Made by a program: the position numbers and the translations under genes | Origin: an uncultured bacterium | GTDB taxonomy: Bacteria; Cyanobacteriota; Vampirovibrionia; Gastranaerophilales; Gastranaerophilaceae | Direction: 5' to 3' | Assembly: GCA_949292175.1 (NCBI GenBank) | Contig: CASEYJ010000017.1 | Span: forward strand, 248,001 to 312,000 | Length of the DNA: 64,000 nt | The notes under the pieces: generated by a model | What the model was told of the DNA's origin: nothing | The model's database searches: none | What the model saw: the letters and a program-made list of their open reading frames with translations, nothing else | Shown: positions 8,355 to 16,621 of the stretch, piece after piece | Layout of the letters: every line of letters starts with the position of its first letter | Position numbering within the stretch: the stretch's first letter is position 1

Positions 8355-8597
8355 TTAACGTCTCATTTTTTTACTGTTATATTCCGAGATTAAATATTCG
8401 TTGTATTTAGGTATCACCTCAGCCTCCCAGATTTTGAAGGCATCTTCCAGAGAATATACCGTCTTTAATTCGTATAAAGTGGCTTTTCCTGATGCGACAA
8501 TTTGCCCGATAAATTGGTCAACATTTCTGTAATCTTCGGTTCTGCAAGGGAGATGAATTTTTCCAAGAAAGCTAAGCCCTTGCCATTCCCGAAAAAA
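8355..8597 (-). CDS. Tail assembly chaperone -1 frame extension (T part of G-T fusion)
   Basis: Downstream of the slippery site the -1 frame is open for 78 codons to a double stop at 8352-8357. It encodes a normal-looking protein: REWQGLSFLGKIHLPCRTED, then NVDQFIGQIVASGKATLYEL, then SLEDAFKIWEAEVIPKYNEY and a basic end KKMRR. It has no start codon or ribosome binding site of its own at the proper place. Joined to the first 100 codons of the upstream frame it gives a fusion of about 178 residues. This matches the G/GT arrangement of lambda and many myophages, where the T domain recruits tube protein to the tape measure. Confidence 0.85.
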   Translation of the reverse strand, partial: FFREWQGLSFLGKIHLPCRTEDYRNVDQFIGQIVASGKATLYELKTVYSLEDAFKIWEAEVIPKYNEYLISEYNSKKMRR

Positions 8598-8890
8598 CTA
8601 CAATTGTACTCAATCATTGCAAACTCTAATTGCGCCAACACTTCCCAATCAGGAACGTGATTATCAATCAATGCTTTATTTACTAATGCTATCGGAGTTC
8701 CATCATCTCTAATTCGTTCAACGTAAGCCATCATTTTTATCATTGTCTCCTCTGACACACGATAATCGCCTATTTTTGGGAGAATTGAAACCGGATATTT
8801 TGCAATAATTTCTCTTCCAACAGTCGCCGGTAATTTTGAAATATTAAACTTTACATCCTTTATTACGATTTCCTTTGGCTCAATAAGCAT
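8465..8890 (-). CDS. Tail assembly chaperone, short (G-type) form
   Basis: A 141-residue product immediately after the tube gene. It resembles phage tail assembly chaperones: IVIKDVKFNISKLPATVGRE near the start, then a helical domain with ETMIKMMAYVERI and AQLEFAMIEYNCSFFGNGKG. Such proteins coat the tape measure during tail assembly and are not in the virion. Codons 98-100 contain a T TTT TTC slippery sequence. Ribosomes that do not slip finish at 8465. A second product from the -1 frame is listed separately. Confidence 0.8.
   Translation of the reverse strand: MLIEPKEIVIKDVKFNISKLPATVGREIIAKYPVSILPKIGDYRVSEETMIKMMAYVERIRDDGTPIALVNKALIDNHVPDWEVLAQLEFAMIEYNCSFFGNGKGLAFLEKFISLAEPKITEMLTNLSGKLSHQEKPLYTN
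8591..8597 (-). promoter_or_regulatory. Programmed -1 ribosomal frameshift site T TTT TTC
   Basis: On the minus strand the heptamer TTTTTTC is in the X XXY YYZ phase of the chaperone reading frame (AGT TTT TTC). Slippage by one base puts ribosomes in the frame that stays open to 8355. TTT and TTC are both Phe codons, so tRNA re-pairing is easy. Confidence 0.85.
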
Positions 8891-8975
8891 TTTTCCTCCT
8901 TATTTTTAACTGTATAATATTCCTTTCTGCTCCGCTTTACACAAAACAGAAAGGAATATTTCTCATTTCTGTTAA

Positions 8976-9413
8976 CTAAATTTTATTTTCAAAGACAAAG
9001 CCATAAGTCTTTGTCTTGATTCTGCCGCCTGAAGCTACACTGTTTCCTGGCAGACCTTTTGTAATTCTTCCAGGTCCAAGAATTTTTTTCGACCCATCCG
9101 GATAATTAGCAATAAAAGTTATAACATCTTTATTTGAGAGTTTTCCTTTAGCAACTCTATTAGCCTCAAACAAGAAATCAAGATAACTTTCTTCTTCGGT
9201 TCCCGGAATTACAGATATTGTAACTTCCAAAGGCTTCGGAGCAGACCAAACAACAAGATCGCCATTCAACCCCATACCGTATTCTGTAATTTGCAACTCC
9301 GGAAAATCCAGAGGATCACTATCATCGGCAAATGCTCGGCAAACAAAGCCGCTTGGGTAAGTACCACTTGCTATAACAGTCAGCGATAACCCTGTACCTG
9401 ATACATCTTGCAT
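8976..9413 (-). CDS. Tail tube protein (DUF3277-like)
   Basis: A 145-residue protein directly after the sheath gene, the expected place of the tube subunit. It has the DUF3277 look: GFVCRAFADDSDPLDFPEL near the start, EYGMGLNGDLVVWSAPKPLEV, and a C-terminal part with ILGPGRITKGLPGNSVASGG and TKTYGFVFENKI. It forms stacked hexamers through which DNA passes. Intergenic gaps of 55 and 85 bases separate it from sheath and chaperone, leaving room for strong ribosome binding sites. Confidence 0.85.
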   Translation of the reverse strand: MQDVSGTGLSLTVIASGTYPSGFVCRAFADDSDPLDFPELQITEYGMGLNGDLVVWSAPKPLEVTISVIPGTEEESYLDFLFEANRVAKGKLSNKDVITFIANYPDGSKKILGPGRITKGLPGNSVASGGRIKTKTYGFVFENKI

Positions 9414-9468
9414 ACTTTACTTCCTTTCATAATTATATTTGTCAATATACACATCTATAAAATTTCGA

Positions 9469-10971
9469 CTAGATAAGCGTATGTACACCTTCCACCTTAC
9501 GAATAGAATCACCTTTAGAGTATAAAAGTGAATATTCTGCAATATACTTGGTGCGTCCGTCGGCAACCTCTTGTTTTAGCTCAACAGAAACAATATATCC
9601 ATTCAAATAAACAGTCTGCCAAGCATTTTCGTCACCCGTATATTGGGTAATATAAGCTTTTTGTTCATTAGTTAAATCTTTTTCAGCAGAAATCGTTCCG
9701 TTATTTTTAGCTTCCAAAGCAATCGCCTGCAGTGCACCCTCAAGAAGACTTATGCCATCGGTATTTGCAGAAACCTTATCCAAAGCAACGAAAAGATTTA
9801 AGATTGAAGTTTTCATTGCATCTTTTAGCCAAATTTCATTAGCAAAAACGCCAATATCCGTACCATCTGCCAGATATCCGTCCTGATAGAACTCTAATTT
9901 TGTACCTGATTTTTGAGTTTGACCATTGTAGTTTATCTTCAAACCATCAAGTTTTCCCGCCAAATCGTCAGAATCAACAGAAACAGATTGGTTATCAAAT
10001 TGTTGATACATATAATTTACTGTTCCGTTAATTTTATCATAATCAGTTGCCGCTAAAATTGTTGCAGGCATCAAGTAAGCCGGCAAATCACCAACCGTAT
10101 CAGAATAGTTCGCACACATGCCGGAATATTTAGCTGCGACACCAATCATATCATTATAGTTTGAACTATTTACATCAAACACGAACATATATTCATTATT
10201 CTGTTCATCACAAAACGCGCCAATCGCATCCAAATCTTCAGTTGTCAATTCATCAACAAAAGCAAATGATGCAAAGTTGTTTGAAATTTGTACGGATTCA
10301 TTTAAAACATCAGCAATTGATTGAGCCTCAACACCGTTAGAAGCAATAGCATTTTTTCCAACAGTCCAACCGACCAAATCTGCAGTAGTATCTTTTTCTT
10401 TTGGCAACGCATAAGTAATAACATTATCACCTGCTTCACCGCCGGTCAGAACAAATGAAGACATTTCTTCATCAAACGCAACAGTAGCACTTGTCCACAA
10501 TTCACCTGCATCAGCATTCTTAACAATTGCTTCTTGTAATTTAGTTGCGACATCTGCGTATGATGAGGCTTCTGTGAATGATAGATTTTGCAAATCATAA
10601 TTCACACCACCCATAGACAGAGTCATTTGACCATTAGAAACTTTCTTAAACTCCTCAAGAGAAGGCAATTTATAAGTTGAACGTAAATAAGGCTTTGAAT
10701 CTTCTTTTGCATAACGCATAACAGAAATTTTCTTTGCCTTGTTGCTTTGCTTACTAATCCAGCCAAAATATGCCGCTGCAATTTTAGCTTCTTTTGAATC
10801 GGCTCCGGCAAAGTCTGAAACAGCCATTGAATTACTAAACTCTATAACATTTCCGGTCGGAAATAATGAATTTTCTGTGAACAGCCTTAATATTAAATCT
10901 TTTCTACTGGCTGCGGCATTTCCACCTTGACCGGAAGTTATATTTACATATTTATTTTGTGAAATCGGCAT
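9469..10971 (-). CDS. Contractile tail sheath protein (DUF3383-like)
   Basis: A 500-residue protein matching the DUF3383 sheath family in length and sequence pattern: an opening MPISQNKYVNITSGQGG, then LILRLFTENSLFPTGNVIEF, AAAYFGWISKQSNKAKKISV, and near the end YLADGTDIGVFANEIWLKDA followed by a helix LNLFVALDKV. It is the contractile cylinder around the tube, which identifies the phage as a myovirus type. It ends one base before the tail-terminator gene begins upstream. No disruption of the frame is seen. Confidence 0.9.
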   Translation of the reverse strand: MPISQNKYVNITSGQGGNAAASRKDLILRLFTENSLFPTGNVIEFSNSMAVSDFAGADSKEAKIAAAYFGWISKQSNKAKKISVMRYAKEDSKPYLRSTYKLPSLEEFKKVSNGQMTLSMGGVNYDLQNLSFTEASSYADVATKLQEAIVKNADAGELWTSATVAFDEEMSSFVLTGGEAGDNVITYALPKEKDTTADLVGWTVGKNAIASNGVEAQSIADVLNESVQISNNFASFAFVDELTTEDLDAIGAFCDEQNNEYMFVFDVNSSNYNDMIGVAAKYSGMCANYSDTVGDLPAYLMPATILAATDYDKINGTVNYMYQQFDNQSVSVDSDDLAGKLDGLKINYNGQTQKSGTKLEFYQDGYLADGTDIGVFANEIWLKDAMKTSILNLFVALDKVSANTDGISLLEGALQAIALEAKNNGTISAEKDLTNEQKAYITQYTGDENAWQTVYLNGYIVSVELKQEVADGRTKYIAEYSLLYSKGDSIRKVEGVHTLI

Positions 10972-10972
10972 T

Positions 10973-11512
10973 TTATATCCCTTTCATTTTTAATTTGTAT
11001 CCGGAAATTTCTTTATAAGGAGCATTCCAGCTACATTCCGTAACAAACGTTATATCAAAATAAGGCATTGCCGATAAATTGGCAGAATCATCCTCTATGT
11101 TATCCTGCTTAATACCAGAAGGATTATATATTGAATAACCTGCGTCCTGTATTTCGGCAATTCCATAAGGACTTACCAGCCAGCTTGCAATCATCTTTAG
11201 AACATCTTTTGCGCAAAGCGTTTCTTCTTTATCCGACAGAAGATTACGCCTTAATGCACTTATTCTAATCCGAATTTCTTCTCTAAAGACTTCCTCACTG
11301 ACAATAAGCCCATCTTTCTTGGTAGTTCTTGAGAACTGAGTACCACGCTGCGAAACATCCAAAACAGAAACATAAACCACTGGTTTTATTTCATTAAACT
11401 TAGATGGCTGGATAAGCTTACAAACTTTCCAACCATCTACTTCAAAATTTAGGAGGGCAGCTTTTATAAAAGAAATAACATCAGCGTAAACCTGATTTTC
11501 TGTTTTAATCAT
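10973..11512 (-). CDS. Tail terminator / neck gateway protein
   Basis: A 179-residue protein between the head-closure candidate and the sheath, where tail terminators are encoded. The sequence (ADVISFIKAALLNFEVDGWKV, then KPVVYVSVLDVSQRGTQFSR, later PYFDITFVTECSWNAPYK) resembles the phage neck/gateway family known from compact myophages. It would cap the tube and sheath and dock the tail to the head. It overlaps the preceding gene by one base and is followed closely by the sheath gene. Confidence 0.6.
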   Translation of the reverse strand: MIKTENQVYADVISFIKAALLNFEVDGWKVCKLIQPSKFNEIKPVVYVSVLDVSQRGTQFSRTTKKDGLIVSEEVFREEIRIRISALRRNLLSDKEETLCAKDVLKMIASWLVSPYGIAEIQDAGYSIYNPSGIKQDNIEDDSANLSAMPYFDITFVTECSWNAPYKEISGYKLKMKGI

Positions 11513-11886
11513 TAGCGTAACTCCTTAATTTCAACGACAAGCACTCCGCACCAGCCGTTATATTCATACCAGGGAACATTAGATACAACCTCCCAGATAG
11601 AATCATTTATAATAAATCTATCAGGTTGACTGTATTCATCGTTTCCGTGAACATCCAAAGGAACATATATCTGTCTGTAATTTTTTGTCATATCAAGACA
11701 AGCAACCTTATATAAAGACAAATCAACAGCCTGTACGCTTCCTCTGACAAGAACAGGGTCGGCATACTTAGGAACACTTACCCCAAAACTGTTTATTTCA
11801 TTCCCCAAGAATTTTGAATATTTAAATGTCTGCTTTGGTATCAACATTAAAGCAGCTTGCAAAATATTATGACAATTTAAATCCAT
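11512..11886 (-). CDS. Head closure / collar protein candidate
   Basis: A 124-residue beta-rich protein (QTFKYSKFLGNEINSFGVSV, MTKNYRQIYVPLDVHGND, then SIWEVVSNVPWYEYNGW). Size and position between a DUF4054 adaptor and the tail terminator fit the head-closure subunit. The WYEYNGWCGVLVVEI ending is common in collar proteins of DUF4054-type phages, as I remember them. Function is inferred from gene order. Confidence 0.5.
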   Translation of the reverse strand: MDLNCHNILQAALMLIPKQTFKYSKFLGNEINSFGVSVPKYADPVLVRGSVQAVDLSLYKVACLDMTKNYRQIYVPLDVHGNDEYSQPDRFIINDSIWEVVSNVPWYEYNGWCGVLVVEIKELR

Positions 11887-11897
11887 AATACATCCTA

Positions 11898-12299
11898 TTA
11901 CAATAGAGTCCGTACAAAGGAACCACCAAGCAAGAGTGGTATTGGTAAAACAACACTTAACAAAGCTAACAATTCAGCCCCGTATTGTGTCTGATTAAGC
12001 CAATATTCGAAGGCACCCAAGCTTGGCGGAGGAACCATTGAAACACTTACTTTATCTATGGAAGCAGAAGCTGTCATATTAACCGAAGTATTCCCTTCTT
12101 TAATACTTTTTTGCAACGCTAACAAATGAGCTGCAAAAAGATATATTGCCAACTTTCTGCTTTCATCGGAAAGTTTTCCATAATTCACAGGAGACACATA
12201 GCATTTTGCACGAGTCAAATAGAGTGAAATATTTTCGACACCATCAAATTCAGGAAAATTTAAGATAAAATCGTCAACCGTAATATCTAACTCTGTCAT
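11898..12299 (-). CDS. Head-tail adaptor, DUF4054-like
   Basis: A 133-residue protein with the recognisable DUF4054 pattern: DDFILNFPEFDGVENISLYL, a helical LAIYLFAAHLLALQ and an ending PPPSLGAFEYWLNQTQYGAELL. This family binds below the portal as connector ring. It overlaps the preceding gene by one base (12299). The last 30 residues are unusually hydrophobic (LLALLSVVLPIPLLLGGSFV). Confidence 0.75.
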   Translation of the reverse strand: MTELDITVDDFILNFPEFDGVENISLYLTRAKCYVSPVNYGKLSDESRKLAIYLFAAHLLALQKSIKEGNTSVNMTASASIDKVSVSMVPPPSLGAFEYWLNQTQYGAELLALLSVVLPIPLLLGGSFVRTLL

Positions 12300-12670
12300 T
12301 ATCCCTCATTTCTGGTTGTCTTAGGTCTTTTCTTTCCTTGTTTTTTGTAATCCTTAGGAGTAAGTTGAGCTGAATCATCTTTTGTTAGTTCAACTGATGA
12401 TTTTTCAGCATTTCTTTCGTTTGTACAGACCTTTAGTACACCGCGTTCAATATGACGCAAGAATATAGGATTATCTTGAAGTTTTGCAAACTCGTCATCC
12501 GTTACTGGGGTAAGTACCCCCTCAGGAGTAACCAAAGTTTTTTTATCAATTACATCCGCACCACCTCGAATAGTAATTACCTGCTTAACTTCGTTAATCC
12601 CCCTTGCGCCTTTTGTGTATATGGCATAATTAACATTTGCTGCCATTTTACTAACTATGTATTTTGTCAT
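12299..12670 (-). CDS. Small phage protein of unknown function next to capsid
   Basis: A 123-residue protein. The first 60 residues look folded and beta-rich (NVNYAIYTKGARGINEVKQV). A predicted helix follows (DDEFAKLQDNPIFLRHIERG). The last 35 residues are basic and polar (KKQGKKRPKTTRNEG) and likely disordered. The position between capsid and DUF4054 adaptor suggests a head or connector accessory. I do not recognise a family. Confidence 0.65.
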   Translation of the reverse strand: MTKYIVSKMAANVNYAIYTKGARGINEVKQVITIRGGADVIDKKTLVTPEGVLTPVTDDEFAKLQDNPIFLRHIERGVLKVCTNERNAEKSSVELTKDDSAQLTPKDYKKQGKKRPKTTRNEG

Positions 12671-12703
12671 TTTTCCTCCTCAATCGCTTTATATGCTAAG
12701 CTC

Positions 12704-13798
12704 TTAAATTCCCGTATATCTAACAACACCAACAGGCTGTCTTACTAATACACCGGCTGTCGCATTAGAATAATCTTCTAAGAAACCTTTAGCTTTTTTC
12801 TCAACACCTAAAAGCCTAAACACTTCTTGAATATATTGATCCATAACGCGTTTTCCGTTTAACATTTCAGCGTGAATGACGAAAATATTTTCTCCGCCGT
12901 TAGCCTTATCAAGCTGAACAGCAGATTCAATTCGAACATTTGGATACATAGATTTAATCCATTCATAAACAGATCTGGTACCCATATCATTTTGAACAGA
13001 TAAAAATTCCATACAAGAAATTGACACTGATAAAACAGCCGCATCTCTTTCCGGTCTAAACAGATTTCCGGTTTGAGCTCTTAAGGCATTCATAGCAGTC
13101 CTAATATCTGTACAAATTTCATCATAAGTCTTTGTTGACCATTTTGTATCACTCTTAGCACCTTGCGCAACAGTAACATAAGCAGGCAAATTAGGGTCAT
13201 TCAAAAAACCGTAAGTTCTATTTGCACCGGAATTATATCCAAAGAAACCAACATTGTTCATCTCAATTGCTAAAGCTTCTGCAGCAGCAGTTCTTTTTTC
13301 AGTTTCCGCAGAAATAAGCATTTTGCCGGCTCTTTCCTGCTCAAGAATACCAACGTTACAGCCTTCTTCAAATCTCACAATATCACGGCATTCATAATTA
13401 GCATTCCAAGAAGAAAGCGGAATATCAGTATCATCTCCGTAAGGGCGAGGTCTTCCGGTTCTTTCAAGAACTCTTTGAACAATTTCTTTATCAGCCCAGT
13501 TACCGGCGATTGTTCTACCTACAATCGAATCGATTTCTCTTGCCGCAGTAGCAACCTCAACCGCTTCTGCAATCCAATACTGTAAAACCTGAACAGGAGT
13601 TGAAAGAGAAGGAGTAGTTACCATAGGAATAGAAGCATCCATTGCATATTTTTTTGAATAAGCGCTTATATCAGCTAAAGCCTCAGCACTACAGCCAATA
13701 CCTAACATATCCAAAGTCTTTTTTGTAGTTTCACTATCCATTGCATAAGAACGAACTTTCAATGCAGGAATATGACTACGAATTTCAGTTTGTTTCAT
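12704..13798 (-). CDS. Major capsid protein (DUF2184-like, HK97 fold)
   Basis: A 364-residue protein in the capsid position. It has the DUF2184 pattern: VQVLQYWIAEAVEVATAARE, then GNWADKEIVQRVLERTGRP with DTDIPLSSWNANYECRDIVR, and EMNNVGFFGYNSGANRTYGF. The C-terminal half contains ERDAAVLSVSISCMEFLS and a final VRQPVGVVRYTGI. It forms the icosahedral head. No scaffold gene is obvious upstream; the DUF2213 protein may serve as protease or scaffold. Confidence 0.85.
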   Translation of the reverse strand: MKQTEIRSHIPALKVRSYAMDSETTKKTLDMLGIGCSAEALADISAYSKKYAMDASIPMVTTPSLSTPVQVLQYWIAEAVEVATAAREIDSIVGRTIAGNWADKEIVQRVLERTGRPRPYGDDTDIPLSSWNANYECRDIVRFEEGCNVGILEQERAGKMLISAETEKRTAAAEALAIEMNNVGFFGYNSGANRTYGFLNDPNLPAYVTVAQGAKSDTKWSTKTYDEICTDIRTAMNALRAQTGNLFRPERDAAVLSVSISCMEFLSVQNDMGTRSVYEWIKSMYPNVRIESAVQLDKANGGENIFVIHAEMLNGKRVMDQYIQEVFRLLGVEKKAKGFLEDYSNATAGVLVRQPVGVVRYTGI

Positions 13799-13861
13799 TA
13801 ATTTTTATCTCCTATATTTTGTAAAAATAATTTTTAATAACCATTTAAGCTGTGAAAATTA

Positions 13862-14338
13862 TTATTTAAGTTCGAGAATTGCAGCCTGACCAGCTTCTGC
13901 AGAAATAAGTATGAATTTAGCATTTGCAATCACAGTTTTGCCGGAAGCGGCCTCAGCATTAACGAATGCTGAAATCTTACCGTTAGCAGGATCAAATGCC
14001 GCAATATAATTCGGTTTCACTTCAGTTTCAGACGCAACATAAATATGTCCTTGAGAACAAATTTCGCCAACAACGCCGTCAGCTAAATCAAGACTTGGAG
14101 CCAAATCGGTAGAACAAGTGAAATTTTTAGGCCCAATTGCAACTCCAACAAAAGCACCCTCACCACCGACAGTCAATTCACCATCATTTTCAGAAGCTGT
14201 AAATACTCGACCAATAGCAGGTAGAACATCTGCATTAGCTTTAAGAACATAAGGTGTAACACATTTAGAAGAAGTATCTGCTAATTCTCCAATAACACCA
14301 ATTGTTTGTTGTTGATAAACTTTTTTTTGTAATGTCAT
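13862..14338 (-). CDS. Capsid cement / decoration protein
   Basis: A 158-residue, beta-rich, acidic protein directly upstream of the capsid gene. The pattern GEGAFVGVAIGPKNFTCSTD with DGVVGEICSQGHIYVASETEV resembles the structural cement family found beside DUF2184 capsids. It likely binds the outer face of the capsid lattice. The gap to the capsid gene is 63 bases. Confidence 0.65.
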   Translation of the reverse strand: MTLQKKVYQQQTIGVIGELADTSSKCVTPYVLKANADVLPAIGRVFTASENDGELTVGGEGAFVGVAIGPKNFTCSTDLAPSLDLADGVVGEICSQGHIYVASETEVKPNYIAAFDPANGKISAFVNAEAASGKTVIANAKFILISAEAGQAAILELK

Positions 14339-14353
14339 TTTAATAATCTCCTT

Positions 14354-15004
14354 TTATTTTAAATATTGTTCAAAAGCCTTGTCTTTAGCGTAAAAATCAT
14401 CAGCTACACCAAACCCATATATGATAGTTGACTGATGATCAAACGATTTATCCATAGAGGAAGAAGGCTTGTCGATTGAATCAAAAGTAATTTTCTTATC
14501 CATAACTCTGACATCAGCACCCATTCTACCTTGTTCAACAAGTGCGACGTGATTACCTCTAATATTTTTTTGAACCGCATCATAAGGTTGTCCGTTATAA
14601 ACACCCGGAGTAAGGTCATAGTCACAAAAATACCCCATAGAAAGTTGTTTTTTACCACTTTCGATTTGGTCTTTAAGGTGTTCGGAAAAGATTTTCAAAT
14701 CACCATATACTACACCATCTTTAGAATAAACATTTTCCCCGATAACACCGTGAACTCCCTTATTTTCAGCAGGCACCATACCATCACCACTACCGAGCAT
14801 ATCGTGTTCATCGACAATAGGCAGAAGTTTGAACCCGTTAATAGCCTCATCATTTGCAAGTTCTTCTTCGGGTCTTAAGACATTATAGACCTTATCAGGT
14901 TCCAACTCATCAGAAATCTGTTTTCCTAAATAAGGAAAAACACCGGCTTTTGAGAGTGGATTATTTTCGATGAGCCAAAATTCGTTATGATCAACTATTT
15001 TCAT
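14354..15004 (-). CDS. DUF2213 protein, probable prohead protease / scaffold
   Basis: A 216-residue protein with clear DUF2213 motifs: a central LSMGYFCDYDLTPGVYNGQP, then YDAVQKNIRGNHVALVEQGR. The His and Ser of these motifs fit the serine prohead-protease fold. It sits between portal and cement, the normal place for a maturation protease. The final 45 residues are short of the usual length for the family's scaffold-like tail, so separate scaffolding may be minimal here. Confidence 0.75.
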   Translation of the reverse strand: MKIVDHNEFWLIENNPLSKAGVFPYLGKQISDELEPDKVYNVLRPEEELANDEAINGFKLLPIVDEHDMLGSGDGMVPAENKGVHGVIGENVYSKDGVVYGDLKIFSEHLKDQIESGKKQLSMGYFCDYDLTPGVYNGQPYDAVQKNIRGNHVALVEQGRMGADVRVMDKKITFDSIDKPSSSMDKSFDHQSTIIYGFGVADDFYAKDKAFEQYLK

Positions 15005-15074
15005 TTTTTACCCTTTCTAACTAAAATTAATGGCAGAAGCGACTTCTGCCAAACTCATTATGTGATATCACTAT

Positions 15075-16613
15075 TTACAAATTATCAGACTCTACATTCG
15101 GTTGAATTTCAATAGAATTTTTCTTTACATCAGATGACTTATCTGATTTTTTACTTTCTAAAGATGGAGCACTCCCAACAAGAGAATTAAAACCACTATC
15201 AGGATCTACTCTCAAAGCCTCACGACACTCATCTTTTGAAATAACACCCGATGCAACATAGCTTGAATTTATCCGAGATTTAATTTCATTACACTCAGCA
15301 AGTTCACGTCCCGAAGGAGTATCTATAGAATTAAAGACGCTTTGAATTATATATTTTTTACCAAACATAGATTTCAAAAGCAAAGCGTAGTGAAAATTCA
15401 AGTAAGGAACATAATCCTCATTTTCAATTAAACGTAACAACGCATTATACTGAGCCTCTTCAAAATTTCCGGAGGAATTAAATCCTTTAGGCTGTGTTTC
15501 TAGCAATTTTGTTGCATGAATTCCCGCCGCAGCCGCAACCAGCTGATATTGCGACATAAGAACTGCATCAAAATCAGCCAAAGAAGTATCAATTTGCCCA
15601 ATTGCCTGATCTGGGCGCTTAATAACTACCCCCCAATTGTCACGGAAATAAGAAAAAGCTTTTGCATCATTTTCTGCCTTACTCTGATTAAGAGCATAAT
15701 TACTTAAATTTCCATCCATATAAAGCAGACGCTTCGATTTTGCGAGCATAGGTGCTTCATTTGCAACACTTTCAGCAGCATAAACCCTTTGATAAACCAA
15801 CTGAGGAATCGGATAGCCACCGTAGTAATAAGTCGGTTTTAAAATATCCGGAACATTACCGTTAACAGATTTGATAACCCAAGATTTATGTAAACGCTTT
15901 CCATCCGGCAATCTATACCAAGTAGGCTCATAAAAGCTCTCAGATGCAGTATTTGTTGCAGAATTCACATCCAACTCCGGCGCAACCCAATAAGGATCTA
16001 AATTTACCATTCCCTTGTACGCACCATCTCGAATTTTATCTATATTAAATGGCAGTTCGTAATTAATTCCATCAACAAGCGGATAAGCATAAGCAACCCC
16101 AAACTGGCGTTTTTTCTCTGCAAATTCCTGAGCCAATTCTTTTATTTTAAAGCCGACTTTACTATCAGAAAGATTTTTTAACTCAACCAAAAGTTCTTTA
16201 TCTTCTGCCAGAATATCTTTTTCGCAATAAGATATTTTATAATCAGGAGCCATCGCATCCTTTGGAGGCAATGCACAGCATTTGTTAATCAACCAATTTT
16301 GAGTAAGTATAGCGCAGGCCTGAAACCCAATAAACCCTTGCAATGCAAAATGAGTATAAATAATATCATCAACTTGTCCGTAAATTGCATAAGCTGAATT
16401 AAGTTTATTCCCATCGTTAATTCCATCCATCGCAACACCAGACATAGTCTGCGGGATTAAATCTTTTTGAGTTTTCTGCAAGGAATGAGCCAAAAGCTCA
16501 TTTCTATCCGTTTCCGGAAGCAAAAAACGAGCATTATCTTCTTTTTTGGAAGATAACTTTAATAAAGCATCATCAATTTTTCTTTGTACATATTCATCAA
16601 ACTTTTTCAACAT
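15075..16613 (-). CDS. Phage portal protein (DUF1073-like)
   Basis: A 512-residue protein matching DUF1073 portals: YTHFALQGFIGFQACAILTQ with NWLINKCCALPPKDAM in the first third, then PTYYYGGYPIPQLVYQRVYA, and later GIHATKLLETQPKGFNSSGN. The portal dodecamer is the head vertex for DNA passage and terminase docking. It lies 8 bases after the terminase stop and is part of the same transcript. The last 40 residues are polar and repetitive (SLESKKSDKSSDVKKN), probably disordered. Confidence 0.85.
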   Translation of the reverse strand: MLKKFDEYVQRKIDDALLKLSSKKEDNARFLLPETDRNELLAHSLQKTQKDLIPQTMSGVAMDGINDGNKLNSAYAIYGQVDDIIYTHFALQGFIGFQACAILTQNWLINKCCALPPKDAMAPDYKISYCEKDILAEDKELLVELKNLSDSKVGFKIKELAQEFAEKKRQFGVAYAYPLVDGINYELPFNIDKIRDGAYKGMVNLDPYWVAPELDVNSATNTASESFYEPTWYRLPDGKRLHKSWVIKSVNGNVPDILKPTYYYGGYPIPQLVYQRVYAAESVANEAPMLAKSKRLLYMDGNLSNYALNQSKAENDAKAFSYFRDNWGVVIKRPDQAIGQIDTSLADFDAVLMSQYQLVAAAAGIHATKLLETQPKGFNSSGNFEEAQYNALLRLIENEDYVPYLNFHYALLLKSMFGKKYIIQSVFNSIDTPSGRELAECNEIKSRINSSYVASGVISKDECREALRVDPDSGFNSLVGSAPSLESKKSDKSSDVKKNSIEIQPNVESDNL

Positions 16614-16621
16614 AATTTAAC

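Noticed and set aside
14404..14878. Frames of 84 and 115 codons inside the DUF2213 gene
   Set aside because: Other-frame shadows; the DUF2213 motifs are in the annotated frame.
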